Shown: positions 27,347 to 37,729, counted from the first letter of the stretch. The stretch is DNA of 64,000 nt from Lentzea waywayandensis (GCF_900115955.1 NZ_FOYL01000003.1:1-64000); one strand, 5' to 3'. Numbers and translations: made by a program. The notes: generated by a model from the letters alone, not told the origin.

Positions 27347-27955
27347 ATGCCAGGACGTACGCGTCGCGAAGGCGGCGGGGGCGAGCGCGGAGAGCGCCGC
27401 GACCGTCGTGACGGCGGCCGCGGCGGCGCGGCCCAGGAGAAGACCCCCCACCTCGAGCGCGTGGTTGCGATCAACCGCGTCTCCAAGGTGGTCAAGGGTG
27501 GTCGTCGTTTCAGCTTCACCGCGCTCGTCGTGGTGGGTGACGGCGACGGCATGGTCGGCGTCGGTTACGGCAAGGCCAAGGAAGTTCCCGCGGCCATCGC
27601 CAAGGGTGTCGAGGAAGCGAAGAAGAACTTCTTCCGCGTGCCTCGCATCGCCGGCACCATCCCCCACCCGATCCAGGGTGAGAAGGCCGCTGGTGTGGTC
27701 CTGCTGCGTCCGGCCTCGGCCGGTACCGGCGTCATCGCGGGTGGCGCTGTCCGCGCCGTCCTCGAGTGCGCCGGCGTGCACGACGTGCTGTCGAAGTCGC
27801 TCGGCTCCGACAACGCGATCAACATCGTGCACGCGACCGTGGCGGCCCTCAAGGGCCTGCAGCGTCCCGAAGAGGTCGCGGCCCGTCGTGGCCTGCCCCT
27901 CGAGGACGTGGCTCCCGCCGGCATGATCCGCGCTCGCGCGGGCCAGGGGGTGTGA
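27347..27955 (+). CDS. rpsE: 30S ribosomal protein S5
   Basis: The 202-aa protein has a Gly/Arg-rich N-terminal extension ([16 protein letters not shown]), then the dsRBD-like part [22 protein letters not shown] and the C-terminal [27 protein letters not shown] (segments). S5 lines the mRNA entry pore with S3 and S4 and affects fidelity and spectinomycin response. The N-terminal extension is typical of actinobacteria. rpmD follows by 2 nt. Confidence 0.99.
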   Translation: MPGRTRREGGGGERGERRDRRDGGRGGAAQEKTPHLERVVAINRVSKVVKGGRRFSFTALVVVGDGDGMVGVGYGKAKEVPAAIAKGVEEAKKNFFRVPRIAGTIPHPIQGEKAAGVVLLRPASAGTGVIAGGAVRAVLECAGVHDVLSKSLGSDNAINIVHATVAALKGLQRPEEVAARRGLPLEDVAPAGMIRARAGQGV

Positions 27956-27957
27956 TC

Positions 27958-28143
27958 ATGGCTCAGCTCAAGATCACGCAGGTTCGCAGCACCATCGGTA
28001 CCAAGCACAACCACCGCGAGTCGATGCGCACCCTCGGGCTGCGCAAGATCCGTCAGTCGGTCGTGCGTGAGGACACCCCCCAGGTTCTCGGCCTGATCCA
28101 CGCCGTGCGCCACCTGGTGGTTGTTGAGGAGGTCCAGTCGTGA
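27958..28143 (+). CDS. rpmD: 50S ribosomal protein L30
   Basis: The 61-aa protein reads [18 protein letters not shown], then [20 protein letters not shown] and [14 protein letters not shown], the complete short bacterial L30. ATG 27958 comes 2 nt after rpsE. Its stop TGA 28141-28143 overlaps the rplO GTG (GTGA), coupling translation. A longer overlapping frame in this area is not the gene. Confidence 0.97.
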   Translation: MAQLKITQVRSTIGTKHNHRESMRTLGLRKIRQSVVREDTPQVLGLIHAVRHLVVVEEVQS

Positions 28144-28583
28144 CCATCAAGATCCACGATCTGCGTCCCGCCCCCGGTGCCAAGACCGCCAAGACCCGCG
28201 TTGGTCGTGGTGAAGGCTCCAAGGGCAAGACCGCCGGCCGCGGTACGAAGGGCACGGGCGCTCGCAAGAACGTCTCGCCGCGCTTCGAAGGTGGCCAGAT
28301 GCCGCTGCACATGCGGCTTCCGAAGCTCAAGGGCTTCAAGAACCCGTTCCGCACCGAGTACCAGGTCGTGAACGTCTCCGCCATCGCTGCCTCCTTCCCG
28401 GAGGGCGGCTCGGTGGACGTTCCCGCGCTGGTGCTGGCCGGGCTGGTCCGCAAGGGCTCGCTCGTCAAGGTGCTGGGTGACGGTGACGTCAGCGTCAAGC
28501 TGGACGTCACGGCTGACAAGTTCTCCAAGACCGCTGTGGAGAAGTTGGCTGCCGCTGGTGGGTCTTCCACCGTTTCTGCGTGA
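28140..28583 (+). CDS. rplO: 50S ribosomal protein L15
   Basis: The 147-aa protein begins [26 protein letters not shown] and has the Gly-rich [12 protein letters not shown] and [18 protein letters not shown], the L15 signature. L15 is a late 50S assembly protein. GTG 28140 overlaps the rpmD stop. It ends the spc cluster proper here: a strong hairpin follows 23 nt downstream, splitting secY-adk-map into a separate unit, unlike E. coli. Confidence 0.99.
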   Translation: MTIKIHDLRPAPGAKTAKTRVGRGEGSKGKTAGRGTKGTGARKNVSPRFEGGQMPLHMRLPKLKGFKNPFRTEYQVVNVSAIAASFPEGGSVDVPALVLAGLVRKGSLVKVLGDGDVSVKLDVTADKFSKTAVEKLAAAGGSSTVSA

Positions 28584-28606
28584 CGTTCGCTGGTTGAACG
28601 TGGTTG

Positions 28607-28637
28607 AAGGGCCCTGAGGCTTCGCCTCGGGGCCCTT
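28607..28637 (+). terminator. terminator after rplO
   Basis: AAGGGCCCTGAGGC (28607-28620) pairs with GCCTCGGGGCCCTT (28624-28637) around TTC, 14 bp with one G-U pair, followed by TTGGCGTTCCT. Ends the S10-spc transcript. Confidence 0.88.
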
Positions 28638-28743
28638 TGGCGTTCCTCGGGGTGGTTGCGCGTTCGTTGCGTTGGCCGTCTCCCTGTTGCGTTGGCGGGT
28701 GCCTGTTGCGTCGTCCGTAGGTGGTTGGGTTGCGGGCGTTCAG

Positions 28744-29054
28744 GTTGCGCTGATTCCTGGGGCTCCGCCCCAGACCCCGCCAATCTGATCCAAAGCCGGG
28801 GCCTGCGCCGTGCGTGGGTTGATGGCACGCCTGGTGCGTTGGGCGGAGTTGCGTTGCTTTGGTGGTTGCGTTGGTGGGGTGGCTTCGTCACGAGTCGAGC
28901 CAAGAGCGGGCCACATCAGGGAAGGGGTGTCAAACCGACGAAAAGCGTGTCCAGTTGACACCCCTTCCCTGATGCAGCAAGAGCTGTGGCACGACTCGTG
29001 ACGAAGCCACCCCACCCGGACCGCTCGGTGAGGACGGCTCGCCTTCGGCTTCGC
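28744..29054. repeat. 311-bp hairpin-forming repeat element, copy 1
   Basis: This stretch aligns without gaps to 37730-38040 at about 91% identity (27 differences counted by eye). It has a left part with the small hairpin CTGGGGCTCCGCCCCAG and a long palindrome 28873-29016. The palindrome's outer arms are 28873-28897 and 28992-29016, and its inner arms are 28914-28933 and 28955-28974, each a perfect complement. The apical segment GACGAAAAGCGTGTC is identical in both copies. No protein is encoded. It sits in the rplO-secY spacer, downstream of a terminator. It could be a REP/MITE-like element or a structured RNA or transcription barrier. Confidence 0.9.
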
Positions 29055-29372
29055 TGCGATCATGCGTGGTTCGCTCTGCGGGTATTTCTGCGGGAACTTT
29101 GGTGTTGGTGTGAACGTTCGCCGGTGGCGCAATTGTTGGTCGTAGCACGGATCTTCAGTGCTCGGTACCCCGGATGGCCTAGTGGTGTGGTCAGAGATCA
29201 ACGAGTTGGAACCTGTGATTGGCCACTGGGTACGGCCTGGTCCTGGAGGGCTGTTAGAGTCGCGGGCTGAACCCGGATGTCCTCCGGGTTGCTTGGTCGT
29301 GGCTACCTGACTCGGCCTGCCAACTACCGCATGTGCCGGTCCCTGGGGGTCGGCAACGCTCAGGAGGTTCGC
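29055..29372 (+). promoter_or_regulatory. gene-free secY upstream region
   Basis: This 318-nt stretch after the repeat holds no recognisable gene. A weak -10-like TAGAGT (29255-29260) has no convincing -35 partner. The secY transcript must start here or read through the repeat. AGGAGG at 29362-29367 is the secY ribosome binding site. Confidence 0.4.
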
Positions 29373-30683
29373 GTGCTCGGCGCATTCCGCTCGGCTCTCG
29401 CGACGCCGGATCTACGCAAGAAGATCCTGTTCACGCTCGGGATCATCATTGTGTACCGGCTTGGTGCGACCATGCCCGCGCCGGGCGTGTCCTTCAAGAA
29501 CGTGCGGGCGTGTGCTGAAGCGCTCGAAGGTCAGAACATCTACTCGCTGATCAACCTGTTCAGCGGTGGCGCGCTGCTGAACCTCTCCGTGTTCGCGCTG
29601 GGCATCATGCCCTACATCACCGCGAGCATCATCATCCAGCTGCTCACCGTGGTCATCCCGCGGTTCGAGCAGTTGAAGAAGGAAGGACAGGCTGGTCAGG
29701 GCAAGCTGACCCAGTACACGCGGTACCTGACGATCGGGCTGGCGATCCTGCAGTCGACCGGTCTCGTGGCGCTGGCGGTGCGCGGGCAGCTGTTCGGTGA
29801 GTGCGACCAGGACGTCATTCCCGGCAAGGACAGCATCTTCACCCTCATCGTGCTGGTCATCACCATGACCGCCGGTACCTCGGTCATCATGTGGCTGGGT
29901 GAGCTGATCACCGAGAAGGGCATCGGCAACGGCATGTCGCTGCTGATCTTCACCGGTATCGCCGCCCGCATCCCCGCCGAGGGCAAGAACATCCTCGACA
30001 AGGACAAGCTCACGTTCGCCCTCGTGGTCGTGGCTGCTCTGATCATCATCGCGAGCGTCATCTACGTCGAGCAGGCCCAGCGTCGCATCCCGGTGCAGTA
30101 CGCGAAGCGCATGATCGGTCGCCGCATGTACGGCGGCACGTCGACGTACCTTCCTCTCAAGGTGAACCAGGCCGGCGTCATCCCGGTCATCTTCGCCTCG
30201 TCGCTGCTCTACCTGCCGGACCTGATCGTGCGCCTCACCCAGGGCTCGTCGACCGAGACGAACTGGTTCTCGACGTTCGTCCAGACGTACCTGGTCAAGC
30301 AGTCGAGCTGGGTGCACATCGCCGCCTACTTCCTGCTGATCGTCTTCTTCACGTACTTCTACGTCGGCATCACGTTCAACCCGGACGAGCGCGCTGACGA
30401 GATGAAGAAGTTCGGTGGCTTCATCCCCGGCATCCGTCCTGGACGCCCGACCGCCGAGTACCTCAAGTTCGTCCTGGGCCGCATCACGCTTCCCGGTTCG
30501 CTCTACCTCGGCATCGTGGCGATCCTGCCGAACCTGTTCCTGGACCTGACCGGTGACGGCCAGAACCAGAACTTCCCGTTCGGCGGCACCGCGGTTCTGA
30601 TCATGGTCGGTGTCGGTCTCGACACCGTGAAGCAGATCGAGAGCCAGCTCATGCAGCGCAATTACGAAGGGTTCCTCCGCTAG
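29373..30683 (+). CDS. secY: preprotein translocase subunit SecY
   Basis: The 436-aa membrane protein forms the SecYEG channel for protein export. Ten hydrophobic spans can be followed, beginning with [21 protein letters not shown], and the signature [18 protein letters not shown] is present, as is the cytosolic [19 protein letters not shown] loop that docks SecA. GTG 29373 is chosen because AGGAGG lies 5 nt before it and [18 protein letters not shown] is the usual start; the longer upstream frame is not conserved. Its stop abuts the adk ATG directly. Confidence 0.99.
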   Translation: MLGAFRSALATPDLRKKILFTLGIIIVYRLGATMPAPGVSFKNVRACAEALEGQNIYSLINLFSGGALLNLSVFALGIMPYITASIIIQLLTVVIPRFEQLKKEGQAGQGKLTQYTRYLTIGLAILQSTGLVALAVRGQLFGECDQDVIPGKDSIFTLIVLVITMTAGTSVIMWLGELITEKGIGNGMSLLIFTGIAARIPAEGKNILDKDKLTFALVVVAALIIIASVIYVEQAQRRIPVQYAKRMIGRRMYGGTSTYLPLKVNQAGVIPVIFASSLLYLPDLIVRLTQGSSTETNWFSTFVQTYLVKQSSWVHIAAYFLLIVFFTYFYVGITFNPDERADEMKKFGGFIPGIRPGRPTAEYLKFVLGRITLPGSLYLGIVAILPNLFLDLTGDGQNQNFPFGGTAVLIMVGVGLDTVKQIESQLMQRNYEGFLR

Positions 30684-31232
<549 letters not shown>

Positions 31233-31291
31233 CTGGTGGACTGCTTGACCGGCTCCGCTCAGTCATTTCGGGCGCAACAGGTAGTGAAGGC

Positions 31292-32074
31292 ATGAGCAAG
31301 ATCGAGATCAAGACCCCCGGCCAGCTGGAGGCCATGCGCGCCTCCGGCCTGGTCGTGGCACGCGCGTTGCGCAACGTCGTCGACGCGGTGAAGCCCGGGA
31401 TCTCCACGTGGGAGCTCGACGAGATCGCCGAGCAGACCATCCGCGACGCTGGCGCCATCCCGTCGTTCAAGGGCTACCACGGCTTCCCGGCGAGCATCTG
31501 CGCGTCGGTGAACGAACAGATCGTCCACGGGATTCCGAGCAGGACGCAGGTGCTGGCCGAAGGAGATCTGATCTCCATCGACTGCGGTGCGATCCTCGAC
31601 GACTGGCACGGCGACTCGGCCGTGACGGTCGGCGTCGGCACGCTGTCTCCCGCGGACCACAAGCTGTCCGAGGCGACCAGGCTGTCGATGCTCGCGGGCA
31701 TCGAGGCCGCGGTGCCCGGTGGCCGGCTCACGGACATCTCGTTCGCCATCGAGTCCTCGGCCATCGAGTCGGGTGAGCGCGACGGCATCGAGTACGGCGT
31801 CGTGGCGGACTACGGCGGCCACGGCATCGGCTCCAAGATGCACATGGAGCCGTTCCTGCCGAACTTCGGCAAGCCGGGCAAGGGGCCGCGGCTCAAGGTC
31901 GGCATGGCCATCGCGATCGAGCCGATGCTGACGCTCGGCACCGACGACTCCCAGGAGCTGGAGGACGGCTGGACCGTCATCACGCTCGACGGCACGCGTG
32001 CCGCGCACTGGGAGCACAGCGTCGCGATCACCGAGAACGGCCCCTGGGTGCTCACCGCGCCCGAGGAAGACTAA
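31292..32074 (+). CDS. map: methionine aminopeptidase type I
   Basis: The 260-aa enzyme removes the initiator methionine from nascent proteins. Pita-bread fold landmarks: [20 protein letters not shown] (two metal-binding Asp), [13 protein letters not shown] (metal-binding and substrate His), [11 protein letters not shown] and [10 protein letters not shown] (metal-binding Glu). ATG 31292 ([19 protein letters not shown]) matches the conserved family start. A GTG at 31229 overlapping the adk stop would add 21 unconserved residues and remains possible. A strong terminator follows. Confidence 0.97.
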   Translation: MSKIEIKTPGQLEAMRASGLVVARALRNVVDAVKPGISTWELDEIAEQTIRDAGAIPSFKGYHGFPASICASVNEQIVHGIPSRTQVLAEGDLISIDCGAILDDWHGDSAVTVGVGTLSPADHKLSEATRLSMLAGIEAAVPGGRLTDISFAIESSAIESGERDGIEYGVVADYGGHGIGSKMHMEPFLPNFGKPGKGPRLKVGMAIAIEPMLTLGTDDSQELEDGWTVITLDGTRAAHWEHSVAITENGPWVLTAPEED

Positions 32075-32096
32075 GCGCCCCAACGGTTTTGGATGT

Positions 32097-32127
32097 AACC
32101 CCGCTCACCTGCCCGGTGAGCGGGGTT
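32097..32127 (+). terminator. terminator after map
   Basis: AACCCCGCTCACC (32097-32109) and GGTGAGCGGGGTT (32115-32127) form a perfect 13-bp stem with loop TGCCC, followed by ATTTCGTTTGT. Ends the secY-adk-map unit. Confidence 0.92.
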
Positions 32128-32173
32128 ATTTCGTTTGTCAGCCTCGATACGGTCGTGGTGACGAGCGAGTCCA

Positions 32174-32863
32174 ATGCTTGGGGGCATTGTGGGGGTAACC
32201 CGTTTCGTCCTGTCCGCCCTTCTGATTCCACTCGCAGGCTGTGCTGCCTCTAAGCCGGCCACCGATTTCACCTACCAGGACGTGCCGGCGGAGCGGATCG
32301 CCGACCGGATCTTCCTGGCCGACGCCATCGCGGCGACCGAGGGCTGCTCGCCGCCGTTCTCCGACGTCGTCGTCTGGCGTCCGAACTTCATCAGCCCGCC
32401 GCCACCGGTCGACGGTGGGTGCGGAGGCGGCGTACGTGCCTCCGCGCCGTGGGAGTACGTCGACGCCGTGAGCCGCATCACGGTGCTGCACGACGCCGTC
32501 GTGCGGGAGTGGGACACGCTGCTCCAGACAGGTCCGGAGGCCGCGGAGACACGGGCGGCCACGGCGACGTTGCTGCACTGCCTCGACCGGGCGGGGTTCG
32601 TCCAGCGCGAACCAGGCGAGCCGAGTCTGGCGAGCTACGGCATCGGATCCGGCGACGCCGCGCTCAACAACGCAGCTCAGAGGTGTTCCGACGACACCTC
32701 GTACGGGACCAGGACCGCCACTCAACGCCTGCGGACGTTGAAGTCCGTGCTCGGCAGGCACGAGTCCGAGATCAACGACATCGCCCGGCTGCGGCCCGTG
32801 CTCGAACGGGGTGCGCACCCCGACAGCGGCCCTGAGCGGACCCGATTTGGGTTGCCGCAGTGA
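32174..32863 (+). CDS. putative lipoprotein of unknown function
   Basis: The 229-aa product starts MLGGIVGVTRFVLSALLIPLAGCAAS: one basic residue, a hydrophobic core and a good lipobox LAGC, so it should be lipid-anchored on the outer face of the membrane. The mature part has paired cysteines (EGCSPPF, GGCGGGV, LHCLDRAG, QRCSDD) and is otherwise unfamiliar. It lies between the map terminator and infA as a single gene inside the ribosomal cluster, which suggests a lineage-specific insertion. ATG 32174 is the likely start; the ribosome binding site is weak. Confidence 0.7.
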   Translation: MLGGIVGVTRFVLSALLIPLAGCAASKPATDFTYQDVPAERIADRIFLADAIAATEGCSPPFSDVVVWRPNFISPPPPVDGGCGGGVRASAPWEYVDAVSRITVLHDAVVREWDTLLQTGPEAAETRAATATLLHCLDRAGFVQREPGEPSLASYGIGSGDAALNNAAQRCSDDTSYGTRTATQRLRTLKSVLGRHESEINDIARLRPVLERGAHPDSGPERTRFGLPQ

Positions 32864-32875
32864 ACTGCGTACACT
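32847..32875 (+). promoter_or_regulatory. candidate infA promoter
   Basis: TTGGGT (32847-32852) and TACACT (32870-32875) are 17 bp apart, overlapping the end of the lipoprotein gene and 110 bp before infA. This is the best match in the spacer and would drive the infA-rpoA cluster. Confidence 0.5.
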
Positions 32876-32985
32876 GGTCAGGTGGCGCACCAGTCGCGCC
32901 GGTTCAGTCATGCCCTTGCAGGTGAGATCGAACCGGGCTGACGCGCGTCCAAAGGTTATTACAACTGTCACGAAACGCGGAGGAC

Positions 32986-33207
32986 ATGGGCAAGAAGGAC
33001 GGGGCCATTGAGGTCGAGGGCCGCGTAGTCGAGCCGCTCCCCAACGCGATGTTCAGGGTCGAGTTGGAGAACGGTCACAAGGTACTCGCGCACATCAGCG
33101 GCAAGATGCGACAGCACTACATCCGCATCCTCCCTGAGGACCGGGTTGTCGTGGAGCTCTCGCCCTACGACCTGTCCCGCGGGCGCATCGTCTACCGCTA
33201 CAAGTGA
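32986..33207 (+). CDS. infA: translation initiation factor IF-1
   Basis: The 73-aa protein is the single S1/OB-fold IF-1: [45 protein letters not shown] and [12 protein letters not shown]. It binds the 30S A site and works with IF-2 and IF-3. ATG 32986 follows CGCGGAGGAC. It begins the infA-rpmJ-rpsM-rpsK-rpsD-rpoA-rplQ run, the same order as in other actinobacteria. Canonical length. Confidence 0.99.
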   Translation: MGKKDGAIEVEGRVVEPLPNAMFRVELENGHKVLAHISGKMRQHYIRILPEDRVVVELSPYDLSRGRIVYRYK

Positions 33208-33232
33208 CCTCCAGTAGCAGGAGATCTCAGGC

Positions 33233-33346
33233 GTGAAGGTCCAGCCGAGCGTCAAGAAGATCTGCGACAAGTGCAAGGTGATCCGCCGTCACGGGCGGGT
33301 CATGGTGATCTGCGAGAACCTGCGCCACAAGCAGCGCCAGGGCTGA
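33233..33346 (+). CDS. rpmJ: 50S ribosomal protein L36
   Basis: The 37-aa protein reads [20 protein letters not shown] then [17 protein letters not shown]. It is the zinc-binding form of L36, with ligands Cys11, Cys14, Cys27 and His32. It starts at GTG 33233, 25 nt after infA, with AGGAGA upstream, and ends at TGA 33344-33346. L36 is a late-assembling 50S protein near L6. As with S14, a zinc-free paralogue may exist elsewhere in the genome. Confidence 0.97.
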   Translation: MKVQPSVKKICDKCKVIRRHGRVMVICENLRHKQRQG

Positions 33347-33410
33347 GCAGCTCCACCGCGCGCTCGTCGAGATCCTCGATGACGCAGTAACGAGAATCTC
33401 CTCGCACCTA

Positions 33411-33460
33411 CCGCACACAGGGCTTCAAGTGTGCGGACACCCCCGGATTCCAGGCCGGGG
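33411..33460 (+). promoter_or_regulatory. tandem hairpins in the rpsM leader
   Basis: In the 217-nt rpmJ-rpsM spacer, CCGCACAC (33411-33418) pairs with GTGTGCGG (33429-33436), and CCCCGG (33441-33446) pairs with CCGGGG (33455-33460). This position corresponds to the start of the alpha operon, whose leader is bound by S4 in E. coli. A regulatory leader is plausible, not shown. Confidence 0.5.
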
Positions 33461-33563
33461 CCGGGACACCGGCTGTGAGAGCAGCCGGAACGACATAGCG
33501 AGTCAGTCACCGGAATTGGGCGAGGAGCAGACCTGGAAGTAATCGACAGGAGTTAATCGCCAC

Positions 33564-33944
33564 ATGGCACGACTCGCTGGCGTCGACCTCCCCCGCGAAA
33601 AGCGGATGGAGATCGCGCTCACCTACATCTTCGGCATCGGTCGTACGCGCTCCAAGGAGCTGCTCGCCGCCACGGAGATCTCCCCGGACCTCCGGGTGAA
33701 GGATCTGACGGACGACGACCTCGCCAAGCTGCGGGACCACATCGAGACGAACTACAAGGTCGAGGGTGACCTTCGCCGTGAGGTTCAGGCCGACATCCGT
33801 CGCAAGATGGAGATCGGCTGCTACGAGGGTCTTCGGCACCGTCGCGGCCTGCCCGTTCGCGGACAGCGCACCAAGACGAACGCCCGTACCCGCAAGGGTC
33901 CGAAGAAGACCGTCGCCGGCAAGAAGAAGGCCGGCAAGAAGTAA
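33564..33944 (+). CDS. rpsM: 30S ribosomal protein S13
   Basis: The 126-aa protein begins [29 protein letters not shown] and has the H2TH-type core, ending in [27 protein letters not shown] (segments) with a lysine-rich tail that reaches the P site. S13 forms intersubunit bridge B1 with L5. It follows a 217-nt spacer with two hairpins that may regulate the downstream alpha-type operon. Confidence 0.99.
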   Translation: MARLAGVDLPREKRMEIALTYIFGIGRTRSKELLAATEISPDLRVKDLTDDDLAKLRDHIETNYKVEGDLRREVQADIRRKMEIGCYEGLRHRRGLPVRGQRTKTNARTRKGPKKTVAGKKKAGKK

Positions 33945-33981
33945 GACCTCGCGTCTACTGCCCTCAACTTAGGAGCTCGTT

Positions 33982-34389
33982 TTGCCACCGAAGTCCCGTA
34001 CGGGCGCCGGGGTCAAGAAGATCCGGCGCAAGGAAAAGAAGAACGTCTCGCACGGCCAGGCGCACATCAAGAGCACGTTCAACAACACCATCGTGTCCAT
34101 CACGGACCCGCTGGGCAACGTGATCAGCTGGGCGTCCGCCGGCCACGTGGGCTTCAAGGGCTCGCGCAAGTCCACGCCGTTCGCGGCGCAGATGGCTGCC
34201 GAGAACGCCGCCCGCAAGGCCGCCGAGCACGGCATGCGCAAGGTGGACGTGTTCGTCAAGGGTCCCGGCTCCGGCCGTGAGACCGCGATCCGTTCGCTGC
34301 AGGCCGCCGGTCTCGAGGTCGGCACCATTCAGGACGTGACCCCGCAGCCCCACAACGGCTGCCGCCCGCCCAAGCGGCGCCGGGTCTGA
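33982..34389 (+). CDS. rpsK: 30S ribosomal protein S11
   Basis: The 135-aa protein contains [20 protein letters not shown] and [44 protein letters not shown] (segments), the S11 signature that forms part of the 30S platform near the E site. It begins at a TTG codon (33982), supported by AGGAGC 6-7 nt upstream and by the conserved PPKSR start. It lies 37 nt after rpsM and 23 nt before rpsD. Confidence 0.99.
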   Translation: MPPKSRTGAGVKKIRRKEKKNVSHGQAHIKSTFNNTIVSITDPLGNVISWASAGHVGFKGSRKSTPFAAQMAAENAARKAAEHGMRKVDVFVKGPGSGRETAIRSLQAAGLEVGTIQDVTPQPHNGCRPPKRRRV

Positions 34390-34412
34390 GGCACGGGGAG
34401 GAGTAAGCACTA

Positions 34413-35018
34413 ATGGCTCGTTACACGGGACCTGCGACGCGCATCTCGCGTCGCCTCAAGGTTGACCTCGTCGGTGGGGACCAGGCGTTCGAGCGCCGCC
34501 CCTACCCGCCCGGCCAGCACGGCCGCGGTCGGGTCAAGGAGTCCGAGTACCTGCTGCAGCTCCAGGAGAAGCAGAAGGCTCGCTACACCTACGGCGTCCT
34601 TGAGAAGCAGTTCGTCCGCTACTACAAGGAAGCGGTTCGTCGCCCCGGCAAGACCGGCGAGAACCTGCTCCAGATCCTCGAGGCTCGCCTCGACAACGTG
34701 GTGTACCGCGCGGGCCTCGCCCGTACGCGTCGCCAGGCTCGTCAGCTGGTTGCTCACGGTCACTTCCTGGTCAACGGCCACAAGGTGAACATCCCGAGCT
34801 ACCAGGTGTCGAAGTTCGACATCATCGACGTGAAGCCGAAGTCCATGCCGACGCTGCCCTTCGAGGCTGCGCGCGCGTCCTTCGGTGACCGCCCGATTCC
34901 CGCTTGGCTGCAGGTCGTCGCCTCGAACCTGCGCATCCTCGTGCACCAGCTGCCCGAGCGCGCGCAGATCGACACGCCTGTCACCGAGCAGCTCATCGTC
35001 GAGCTCTACTCGAAGTGA
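34413..35018 (+). CDS. rpsD: 30S ribosomal protein S4
   Basis: The 201-aa protein starts ARYTGPATRISRRLKVDLVGG, has the S4 RNA-binding domain EARLDNVVYRAGLARTRRQARQLVAHGHFLVNG (segments), and ends VTEQLIVELYSK. This is the zinc-free form, lacking the N-terminal four-Cys motif. S4 nucleates 30S assembly, and in E. coli it represses the alpha operon. A hairpin and a 153-nt spacer separate it from rpoA. Confidence 0.99.
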   Translation: MARYTGPATRISRRLKVDLVGGDQAFERRPYPPGQHGRGRVKESEYLLQLQEKQKARYTYGVLEKQFVRYYKEAVRRPGKTGENLLQILEARLDNVVYRAGLARTRRQARQLVAHGHFLVNGHKVNIPSYQVSKFDIIDVKPKSMPTLPFEAARASFGDRPIPAWLQVVASNLRILVHQLPERAQIDTPVTEQLIVELYSK

Positions 35019-35027
35019 TCCTCTCCG

Positions 35028-35054
35028 GGCCACCGTCTCTTGTGGACGGTGGCC
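35028..35054 (+). terminator. hairpin in the rpsD-rpoA spacer
   Basis: GGCCACCGTC (35028-35037) and GACGGTGGCC (35045-35054) form a perfect 10-bp stem. There is no U-tract, so it is probably a partial terminator or mRNA stabiliser that adjusts rpoA expression relative to the ribosomal genes. The rest of the spacer holds the palindrome TTGACGGCGTCAA at 35124-35136. Confidence 0.5.
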
Positions 35055-35171
35055 TGGGTCGGGTCCCGCATCGGCGCGAAGGGTGTGCCGAGTGCGTTTG
35101 CCGGTCCTCGTGGCTGGCTGTTGTTGACGGCGTCAAATAGCGGGCGTCGTTGATCGGAAAGGTAGAACCCA

Positions 35172-36230
35172 GTGCTGATTTCCCAGCGCCCCTCGCTCGC
35201 CGAGGAAGCGGTCTCCGAGACCCGTTCCCGGTTCGTCATCGAACCGCTGGAGCCGGGCTTCGGCTACACGCTCGGCAACTCGATCCGCCGCACGCTGCTC
35301 TCGTCGATCCCCGGTGCTGCTGTCACGAGCATCCGCATCGACGGCGTGCTGCACGAGTTCACCACGGTTCCCGGGGTGAAGGAGGACGTCACCGACGTCA
35401 TCCTGAACCTCAAGGAGCTCGTCGTCTCGTCCGAAGAGGACGAGCCGGTGACCATGTACCTGCGCAAGCAGGGCCCTGGTGTGGTGACCGCGGGCGACAT
35501 CGTGCCTCCGGCCGGTGTCACCGTGCACAACCCCGACCTGCACATCGCCACCCTGAACGGCAAGGGCAAGCTGGAGATCGAGCTCGTCGTCGAGCGCGGT
35601 CGCGGCTACGTCCCGGCTGTCCAGAACAAGCAGGCGGGCGCCGAGATCGGCCGCATCCCCGTCGACTCGATCTACTCGCCGGTTCTCAAGGTGACGTACA
35701 AGGTCGAGGCCACGCGTGTTGAGCAGCGGACGGACTTCGACAAGCTGATCCTCGACGTGGAGAGCAAGCCCTCGATCACTCCGAGGGATGCTGTTGCCTC
35801 CGCGGGTAAGACCCTGGTTGAGCTGTTCGGCCTCGCTCGCGAGCTGAACATCGACGCCGAGGGCATCGAGATCGGCCCGTCGCCGGCCGAGGCTGACACC
35901 ATCGCCGCGTTCGCGATGCCTATTGAGGATCTGGACCTCACGGTCCGTTCCTACAACTGCTTGAAGCGGGAAGGCATTCACACCGTCGGCGAGCTCGTGT
36001 CGCGCAGCGAGGCGGACCTGCTGGACATCCGCAACTTCGGTGCGAAGTCGATCGACGAGGTCAAGATGAAGCTCGTCGGCCTCGGCCTCGCGCTGAAGGA
36101 CTCACCTCCTGGGTTCGACCCGTCCGCGGCTGCTGCCGACTACCACCCCGGTGACACGGGCTGGGGTGCCGGTACCGGCCTGGACCCGCACGACGACGGT
36201 CAGGACTACGCGGAGACCGAGCAGCTCTGA
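35172..36230 (+). CDS. rpoA: RNA polymerase subunit alpha
   Basis: The 352-aa subunit has the dimerising N-terminal domain ([25 protein letters not shown]), a linker around 230-245, and the C-terminal domain [27 protein letters not shown]. The Arg in [10 protein letters not shown] corresponds to the DNA/activator-contacting position of E. coli alpha. The acidic C-terminal tail is an actinobacterial feature. It starts at GTG 35172 with GAAAGG upstream and is followed by rplQ after 51 nt. SARP regulators of the kind encoded later in this window typically act through the polymerase. Confidence 0.99.
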   Translation: MLISQRPSLAEEAVSETRSRFVIEPLEPGFGYTLGNSIRRTLLSSIPGAAVTSIRIDGVLHEFTTVPGVKEDVTDVILNLKELVVSSEEDEPVTMYLRKQGPGVVTAGDIVPPAGVTVHNPDLHIATLNGKGKLEIELVVERGRGYVPAVQNKQAGAEIGRIPVDSIYSPVLKVTYKVEATRVEQRTDFDKLILDVESKPSITPRDAVASAGKTLVELFGLARELNIDAEGIEIGPSPAEADTIAAFAMPIEDLDLTVRSYNCLKREGIHTVGELVSRSEADLLDIRNFGAKSIDEVKMKLVGLGLALKDSPPGFDPSAAAADYHPGDTGWGAGTGLDPHDDGQDYAETEQL

Positions 36231-36281
36231 CGCTCTGATTCAGAGCTAGAGGATCTCTTTTAGTTACTACAGGAGCAAGCG

Positions 36282-36836
36282 ATGCCCACCCCTACCAAGG
36301 GCCCCCGGCTCGGTGGGTCTCCGGCGCACGAGCGGCTGCTGCTCGCCAACCTGGCGACGGCGCTGTTCCAGCACGGCCGGATCAAGACCACTGAGGCCAA
36401 GGCGAAGCGGCTGCGTCCGTACGCCGAGAAGATCATCTCCAAGGCCAAGGCCGGCGACCTGCACAACCGTCGCGAGATCATGAAGGTGATCCGCGACAAG
36501 GACGTCGTCCACAAGCTGATCGCCGAGATCGGTCCGTTCTTCAGCGACCGCTCCGGTGGCTACACCCGCATCACCAAGACGCTGGCGCGCAAGGGCGACA
36601 ACGCCCCCATGGCCATCATCGAGCTGGTGCAGCAGAAGCTCGTCTCCACCGAGGCCGAGGCTGCGCGCAAGACCAAGTTCGCCAAGGACGAGAAGCCGGC
36701 CGAGGCCGCTGTCGTCGAGGCTGACGCCGACGAGACCAAGGCCGAGGACGCTGTCGAGGTTGACGGCGAGCCGACCGCTGAGGCCGTTGAGGCTGAAGAG
36801 GCGAAGGACGAGTCCGCTGAGAAGGACAAGTCCTGA
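36282..36836 (+). CDS. rplQ: 50S ribosomal protein L17
   Basis: The 184-aa protein begins [51 protein letters not shown] (segments), the complete L17 core of about 120 residues. A roughly 55-residue Ala/Glu/Asp-rich tail ([20 protein letters not shown]) follows, absent from E. coli L17 but seen in actinobacterial versions. ATG 36282 follows AGGAGC. L17 lies near the tunnel exit. truA begins 56 nt downstream. Confidence 0.98.
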   Translation: MPTPTKGPRLGGSPAHERLLLANLATALFQHGRIKTTEAKAKRLRPYAEKIISKAKAGDLHNRREIMKVIRDKDVVHKLIAEIGPFFSDRSGGYTRITKTLARKGDNAPMAIIELVQQKLVSTEAEAARKTKFAKDEKPAEAAVVEADADETKAEDAVEVDGEPTAEAVEAEEAKDESAEKDKS

Positions 36837-36892
36837 TCGGTACGTCTGACGAGCCCGTCGTTCCCGGTTCCGGGGGCGGCGGGCTTGTTCGT

Positions 36893-37687
36893 GTGCGGTT
36901 CGACCTGGGATATGACGGGACCGAGTTCTCCGGGTGGGCGCGGCAGCCTTCCCGGCGGACGGTTTGTGGCGTTCTCGAGGACACGCTTTCGATGGTGTTG
37001 CGGGAGGACGTCTCGCTGACCGTGGCCGGGCGTACCGATGCCGGGGTCCATGCTTCCGGGCAGGTCGCTCACGCTGATCTGCCCTCGTCTGTTGATGTTG
37101 GTGCGTTGCCCAAGCGGTTGGCTCGGGCGTTGCCCTCGGATGTTCGGGTGTTCGCTGCTCGGGTGGTGCCCGCCGCCTTTGACGCGCGATTCTCGGCTTT
37201 GCGACGGCACTACGAGTACCGGGTTTCGGATGCTGACTTCGGGGCGCATCCGTTGCGGCGGTTGGACACCCTTGCCTGGCCTCGTCCGCTGGACGTTTCC
37301 GCGATGAACGTGGCCGCTGCGCTTTTGTTGGGGGAGCACGACTTTTGCGCGTTCTGCAAGCGGCGTGAAGGGGCCACGACGATCCGGGAGTTGCAGCGGC
37401 TTGAGCTGGTGCGATCCGAGGTTGATGGCGTGATCACGGCGTTTGTGTCCGCTGATGCGTTCTGTCACTCGATGGTTCGGTCGCTCATTGGGGCGTTGCT
37501 GGCTGTTGGGGAGGGGCGGAAGGCGGTTGAGTGGCCTTCGTCTTTGTTGTCGCTGAGTGGACGGGCCAGCGGGGTTACCGTGGCTCCTGCTCATGGGTTG
37601 TGCCTTGTGCGGGTGGATTTTCCTGGGGATTCGGAGTTGGCGGCTCGGGCTGAGGCGACTCGGCGGGTTCGTACGTTGGAGCGTTGA
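36893..37687 (+). CDS. truA: tRNA pseudouridine(38-40) synthase
   Basis: The 264-aa enzyme isomerises uridines 38-40 in the tRNA anticodon arm. It starts [18 protein letters not shown], has the catalytic loop [17 protein letters not shown] (nucleophile Asp near 49), and [19 protein letters not shown] in the C-terminal part. It begins at GTG 36893; the frame is open further upstream but has no better start. It uses TTG and GTT codons more than its ribosomal neighbours, consistent with lower expression. It is last in the rpoA cluster and is followed by repeat copy 2. Confidence 0.97.
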   Translation: MRFDLGYDGTEFSGWARQPSRRTVCGVLEDTLSMVLREDVSLTVAGRTDAGVHASGQVAHADLPSSVDVGALPKRLARALPSDVRVFAARVVPAAFDARFSALRRHYEYRVSDADFGAHPLRRLDTLAWPRPLDVSAMNVAAALLLGEHDFCAFCKRREGATTIRELQRLELVRSEVDGVITAFVSADAFCHSMVRSLIGALLAVGEGRKAVEWPSSLLSLSGRASGVTVAPAHGLCLVRVDFPGDSELAARAEATRRVRTLER

Positions 37688-37729
37688 CGGCTGGCGTGTG
37701 GGTTGCGTGGGTTGCTGTGCGGGCGTGAC

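Noticed and set aside
28744-29054. Repeat copies as an insertion sequence with its own transposase
   Set aside because: No coherent protein is encoded in either copy. If mobile, it would have to be moved in trans.
29150-29260. A tRNA gene in the secY upstream region
   Set aside because: No cloverleaf, T-loop GGTTCRA or acceptor pairing could be found. No tRNA was seen anywhere in the window.
35124-35136. TTGACGGCGTCAA palindrome as an rpoA promoter
   Set aside because: No -10 hexamer at a usable distance. It may be a protein site or chance.
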